Source: Deltaproteobacteria bacterium
GTDB taxonomy: Bacteria; UBA10199; DSSB01; JACPFA01
NCBI GenBank assembly: GCA_016183235.1
Contig: JACPFA010000033.1
Span: forward strand, 1 to 64,000
Length of the DNA: 64,000 bases
Direction of reading: 5' to 3'
In this document: piece after piece, positions 60,824 to 64,000 of the stretch
Layout: every line of letters starts with the position of its first letter
Numbering within the stretch: position 1 is the stretch's first letter
The notes under the pieces: generated by a model
What the model was told of the DNA's origin: nothing
Databases searched by the model: none
Seen by the model: only the letters and a program-made list of their open reading frames with translations
Position numbers and translations under genes: made by a program

Positions 60824-63040
60824 CTATCTTTGATGACAAGTGCCACAGGTATTTCCGGTGTGGCAGGCGGTGGCGCAACTTGCTTTCAAGCTTTCAGCTC
60901 GAAAATCGTTTCCGTGAAAAACGGGGGACCAACGATCGATCCATCCCATTGCATGGTAGCGTTTATCAGGAGAGGCGGTTTCGGGGGTGAGGTCGTTTTT
61001 ACCATGACAAGCTAGGCAGGCACCTGAACCTGAATGACAAGTGCTGCATTCTGACGGATTGGCCCAAAAGCTTGCTCCGTGCCCTTGGAAGCTGCCGAGG
61101 TGATTGCGACTGTAGGCCTCGAGAGGTTCTCTGGGTTTGTGACATTCAAGGCACGTTGTCGTGGGATTAACGGGGCCCTCTATTTTAACGGGTTGATGAC
61201 AATGACTGCATTGCGCCAACGGCACAGCGCTTGTTGCGAGCAAAGCTTGATCGGTTGAGTATTGATGGGTTGATTTCCAATTAGCTTCAGGATGCACCAC
61301 CACCTGCCTCTTCGTGTGACAGGTGTTACATGTCCCTTCGGCTCCCTTAGATGGAAGCGTAGGCACACCTTCTCCATTATCGGTATGGCAAGTGGGGCAG
61401 GCAACACCTAAAGCGCCCGTGGTATGCTGCCCATAAATACGATGATCGATGTTAGGTGGAATTTGTGCAGAGGGTTTTTCGGTATGGCAATAGTCACAAT
61501 TCTTTTCTTCTATTTCGTCATGACAACTTACACATACTTTCTCTTTTGGGCGTAATTGGCCAGAATCCTTGGGCCTATGACAAGTGCTGCAATTGTCGTC
61601 CATGTCTAAATAGGTAGTACCTGAATAACCGGGAGTCGCAAAATGGGGAACATGCTTGAGCGCAAAAGGCGCCGCTGCATCCCGAGGCGAAACGGGCACA
61701 TTAAGGGCATAGCTGCTCGGAGTTTCTTTCGGAGAAGGTCTCCAGGCAATTTGCACAAGCCCTCTTACATCTATACCAGAACCCCCAAAAGTTGAGGCTG
61801 GGGTCAAAACCTCCGCAACAGGTGCAACATAAAATCCCTCCCCAATAGCAACTTCAGCAGAGACCCTACCCCCACCTGACAGCTGATCCTCGGGTTGATA
61901 GGGTTGCCCCGGGCTTGGCATATAAAATTCTGCGGGTACATCAAAAGGTGGCAGAGAAAGAATATCGGCTGGCTCTACATAATTTAAATAACCCGTGGCT
62001 AATAAAACAACAGGGCCCAAGGTGGTACGAACGTTCAAAGCTAGTTGGCTAAGTCCCCCATCGGTTTCGCTGTCACGCCTCATCCCGGTTAAACCCATTT
62101 GGGTAAAATAATCTAATAATGAAAATCGAATATCTGCATTGAGTTGATAGCCATCTAATTCACTCTCACGCATTAAAAGGCCAGCTACCGTCATGACCTC
62201 AAGACGGTAGGCACCTGGAAAATCAAAAGACAAGGCTCCGGCCAGATCCACCTGATGTCGAGGTAAGCTGGTTGGCCCATCCGCTACTTTTTCTCCATCC
62301 ACATAGACCTGACCCCCTGGAAATAAAACTTCTAAGGGATGCCCCTTTAGTAAAGACGCTAAAGGGTTTTGATCGTATTGATAAGCCACCCAAACTCGCC
62401 ACGTGGAATCGGTAAGAACGGTCAATCGAGCCGCCCCTTTAGTGACGCTTTCTGACAAGGGATCGATGTCAACCATACCTTGAAGGGAACCAAGGCCTGG
62501 ATGAGAATAAGCACCGCCTAGACCAACATCCACAGTTTCTAGGTCTGGAAAGGGCTTGCGGTAATCAGCTCGAGTGTAAAAGATTAACCCATCGATGGGT
62601 CGCAGAGAAAGTTTTGCCCCCACGCTAGGAGAATCATCATGAACTTCAGAATAAAGATCGACAGGCCAACCTACATACGCATCAAACCCAAGCCAAGGCG
62701 CGATAACAAACCGCCCGGCTACCCCATCGAGCGATAAAGGCGCACCATGGTCTAATAAAAAAAGCCGCCCGGCTTGAACTGCTCCCGATCTCCAAGAATA
62801 TTGGGCATAAGCTTGATCGACAAAAAGTTTATAATTCCCCTCTCCACGATTATCTTCGGTCACTCCGCCTATTCTTAAAAAAGCCTTGGCTTTCTCATAT
62901 AAAGCTACCCAACCATCAAAGTCAAAAAGCCCCGCATAGTGATCTTCTTGTAAAAAAGAACCCACCCGGGGATTGAGATTGTAAGTAATGACTGCAGGCT
63001 CCGAAGTTGCTCCAACCGCTAATGGCCCTTTATCCCCCAT
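60824..63040 (-). CDS. Outer-membrane barrel fused to a multihaem cytochrome c domain
   Basis: 738 residues from ATG 63040. Residues about 1-450 alternate as beta strands with amphipathic pattern, like an outer-membrane barrel. Residues about 470-738 hold ten CxxCH haem sites (CSTCH, CVSCH, CDYCH, CPTCH, CNTCH and others) plus one CATACH. It lacks a signal peptide, odd for such a protein. Removing one G from the G5 at 63034-63038 would join it in frame to the upstream multihaem frame. Probably moves electrons across the outer membrane. Confidence 0.82.
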   Translation of the reverse strand: MGDKGPLAVGATSEPAVITYNLNPRVGSFLQEDHYAGLFDFDGWVALYEKAKAFLRIGGVTEDNRGEGNYKLFVDQAYAQYSWRSGAVQAGRLFLLDHGAPLSLDGVAGRFVIAPWLGFDAYVGWPVDLYSEVHDDSPSVGAKLSLRPIDGLIFYTRADYRKPFPDLETVDVGLGGAYSHPGLGSLQGMVDIDPLSESVTKGAARLTVLTDSTWRVWVAYQYDQNPLASLLKGHPLEVLFPGGQVYVDGEKVADGPTSLPRHQVDLAGALSFDFPGAYRLEVMTVAGLLMRESELDGYQLNADIRFSLLDYFTQMGLTGMRRDSETDGGLSQLALNVRTTLGPVVLLATGYLNYVEPADILSLPPFDVPAEFYMPSPGQPYQPEDQLSGGGRVSAEVAIGEGFYVAPVAEVLTPASTFGGSGIDVRGLVQIAWRPSPKETPSSYALNVPVSPRDAAAPFALKHVPHFATPGYSGTTYLDMDDNCSTCHRPKDSGQLRPKEKVCVSCHDEIEEKNCDYCHTEKPSAQIPPNIDHRIYGQHTTGALGVACPTCHTDNGEGVPTLPSKGAEGTCNTCHTKRQVVVHPEANWKSTHQYSTDQALLATSAVPLAQCSHCHQPVKIEGPVNPTTTCLECHKPREPLEAYSRNHLGSFQGHGASFWANPSECSTCHSGSGACLACHGKNDLTPETASPDKRYHAMGWIDRWSPVFHGNDFRAESLKASCATACHTGNTCGTCHQR

Positions 63041-64000
63041 GGTGACACTCCTGACATACAGGTTCTTGATAAGTAGTTTTGGGCTCATGGGCCTGGTTGT
63101 GACAAAGGCCCAAATTTCCCTTACTACACGTGTTTTGAATGGCTGGAATGGTGCGGGTATCGTAATGAATATTTTCGGCGGGGCTCATGCCTTCTGCATT
63201 CACAAATAAAGGGCTGAAGTGCATAAACGCAGTATGCCCAGGGCTATTAGTAGATACCCAAGGGGAATTATCATAAGACACATGGGGATAGGCGGTGTGA
63301 CATTCATAACAAGAAGGCACGCCTTGCAAATTATTCAGAGCAAGGTCGGCTTTGCTTTGTTGGTTCGAGCTAAACCCCACAACCTCACCGTGACATTTCA
63401 AGCAATTTTGATTAGACTTCGAATAATAAAATCCGTGGCCCTCACCTTTGGCCCATTGCCCAACATGGGTCACCCCTTCTTTTGAATCATGGCAGCCGAT
63501 GCGTTCACAGTTAAGTTTAGGGCGTACCCCTTCATCGGTGCGATCATAATCTTCGCCGTGACAGGTGCTGCAAACTTTTGCATCGGTTTTGCGTTCTTTT
63601 AAGAAAGTAAGCGCATGTTCGGTTTTAGGCGCAGGGCTCAACCAATCACTTTGCCGATGCGGATATAAGGCATGGCATTCATAACAAGAAGGTGCCAGGT
63701 CACTACCTTCAAAAGAAGAACCATGACAATTGACCGTATCACACGATTGCTTACCATCATCGTAGGCCTCTGCACCATGCACCTTGCCCTTTTCCCAACG
63801 GTTGTTGCCATTGTGACCTTGAATGTGCGGATAATTTTCGTGGCATTTGAAACAAGAAATACCTGAGTTGCCTCCCTTAAGATCATCGCCATGACAATTG
63901 CTGCATTTTATTTGCCCTTCATTATGACACAGGCGGCAAGAATCTGGTTTTCCATCAACCTTGGTTAGTTCGAACGTGTAGGTCCCATGTTTAACTTTGG
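63030..64000 (-). CDS. Multihaem c-type cytochrome, 5' end outside the window
   Basis: The frame is open to the window edge, giving at least 323 residues. Eight CxxCH sites (CRLCH, CSNCH, CFKCH, CYECH twice, CSTCH, CLKCH, CQECH) and two CxxxxCH sites (CDTVNCH, CERIGCH), the alternating pattern of Geobacter-type CxxxxCH/CxxCH proteins. It ends ...CQECHHGG at TAA 63030. The export signal must be upstream of the window. May be the N-terminal half of one protein with the next gene. Confidence 0.85.
   Translation of the reverse strand, partial: KVKHGTYTFELTKVDGKPDSCRLCHNEGQIKCSNCHGDDLKGGNSGISCFKCHENYPHIQGHNGNNRWEKGKVHGAEAYDDGKQSCDTVNCHGSSFEGSDLAPSCYECHALYPHRQSDWLSPAPKTEHALTFLKERKTDAKVCSTCHGEDYDRTDEGVRPKLNCERIGCHDSKEGVTHVGQWAKGEGHGFYYSKSNQNCLKCHGEVVGFSSNQQSKADLALNNLQGVPSCYECHTAYPHVSYDNSPWVSTNSPGHTAFMHFSPLFVNAEGMSPAENIHYDTRTIPAIQNTCSKGNLGLCHNQAHEPKTTYQEPVCQECHHGG

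Overview
The window looks like chromosomal DNA of a Gram-negative, deltaproteobacterium-like organism (Desulfobacterota/Bdellovibrionota in the broad sense). The grounds are a complete Bat operon, large CxxCH/CxxxxCH multihaem proteins of the Geobacter-associated type, an outer-membrane barrel, many NtrB/NtrC-type two-component genes and a sigma-54 promoter. No ribosomal RNA gene is present, so the placement is an inference from gene content.

Left flank (1-20.4 kb): ordinary chromosomal genes. These are a VKOR-DsbA fusion, a class II ribonucleotide reductase homologue that has lost its catalytic cysteines, a half-size TauE/SafE transporter, an AbrB/PIN toxin-antitoxin pair, tRNA-Gly, pgsA, nadB, a lipase-like hydrolase with pyrE, the eight-gene moxR-DUF58-DUF4381-batA-batB-batC-batD-batE operon (minus strand), a second AbrB/PIN pair, a retropepsin-like pair, and dnaJ. 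Many gaps hold long hairpins whose arms differ from place to place and often copy the ends of neighbouring genes, while their cores fall into recurrent families.

Island, part 1 (20.5-36.3 kb): a compact plus-strand signalling cluster with frequent ATGA/GTGA overlaps. It has five histidine kinases, seven response-regulator genes (one a double receiver, one with Asn in place of the phospho-acceptor Asp), a CheR methyltransferase, a small outer-membrane protein, and two paralogous unknown proteins each coupled to a receiver gene. It ends in an NtrC-type sigma-54 activator. A 1.0-kb nucleotidyltransferase/DUF6922 module has been inserted here, flanked by a 126-bp duplication. A (GGAA)13 repeat closes one receiver gene and supplies the ribosome-binding region of the next.

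Island, part 2 (36.3-39.7 kb): two divergent AAA ATPase genes with C-terminal nuclease-like domains, probably accessory cargo.

Island, part 3 (39.7-50.2 kb): a gas-vesicle operon behind a near-perfect sigma-54 promoter. Order: gvpA, two helical proteins in the place gvpC usually holds, a 58-residue zinc-ribbon protein, gvpN, an unknown helical protein, Hsp20 (gvpH-like), a CDC48-type double AAA ATPase, a GvpF/L fused to a J-domain, two more gvpF/L, gvpG, gvpO, gvpJ, gvpK, a fourth gvpF/L and another gvpJ. dnaK follows in the same direction. The whole island lies between divergent dnaJ and dnaK. The likely logic is that the kinases feed the NtrC-type protein, which switches on the sigma-54 gvp promoter, and that assembly relies on an unusual chaperone set (Hsp20, CDC48, J-domain GvpF, DnaK).

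Right flank (52-64 kb): an SCP2 protein, DUF2752, DUF4870, a long-chain acyl-CoA synthetase, hpt, tRNA-Cys, two decayed ORF6N genes, a pseudopilin-tailed unknown, tRNA-Leu, an orphan HI0074-type protein, a small secreted protein, a beta-carbonic anhydrase and a multihaem/outer-membrane-barrel locus that runs off the end and appears split by a one-base shift in a G5 tract.
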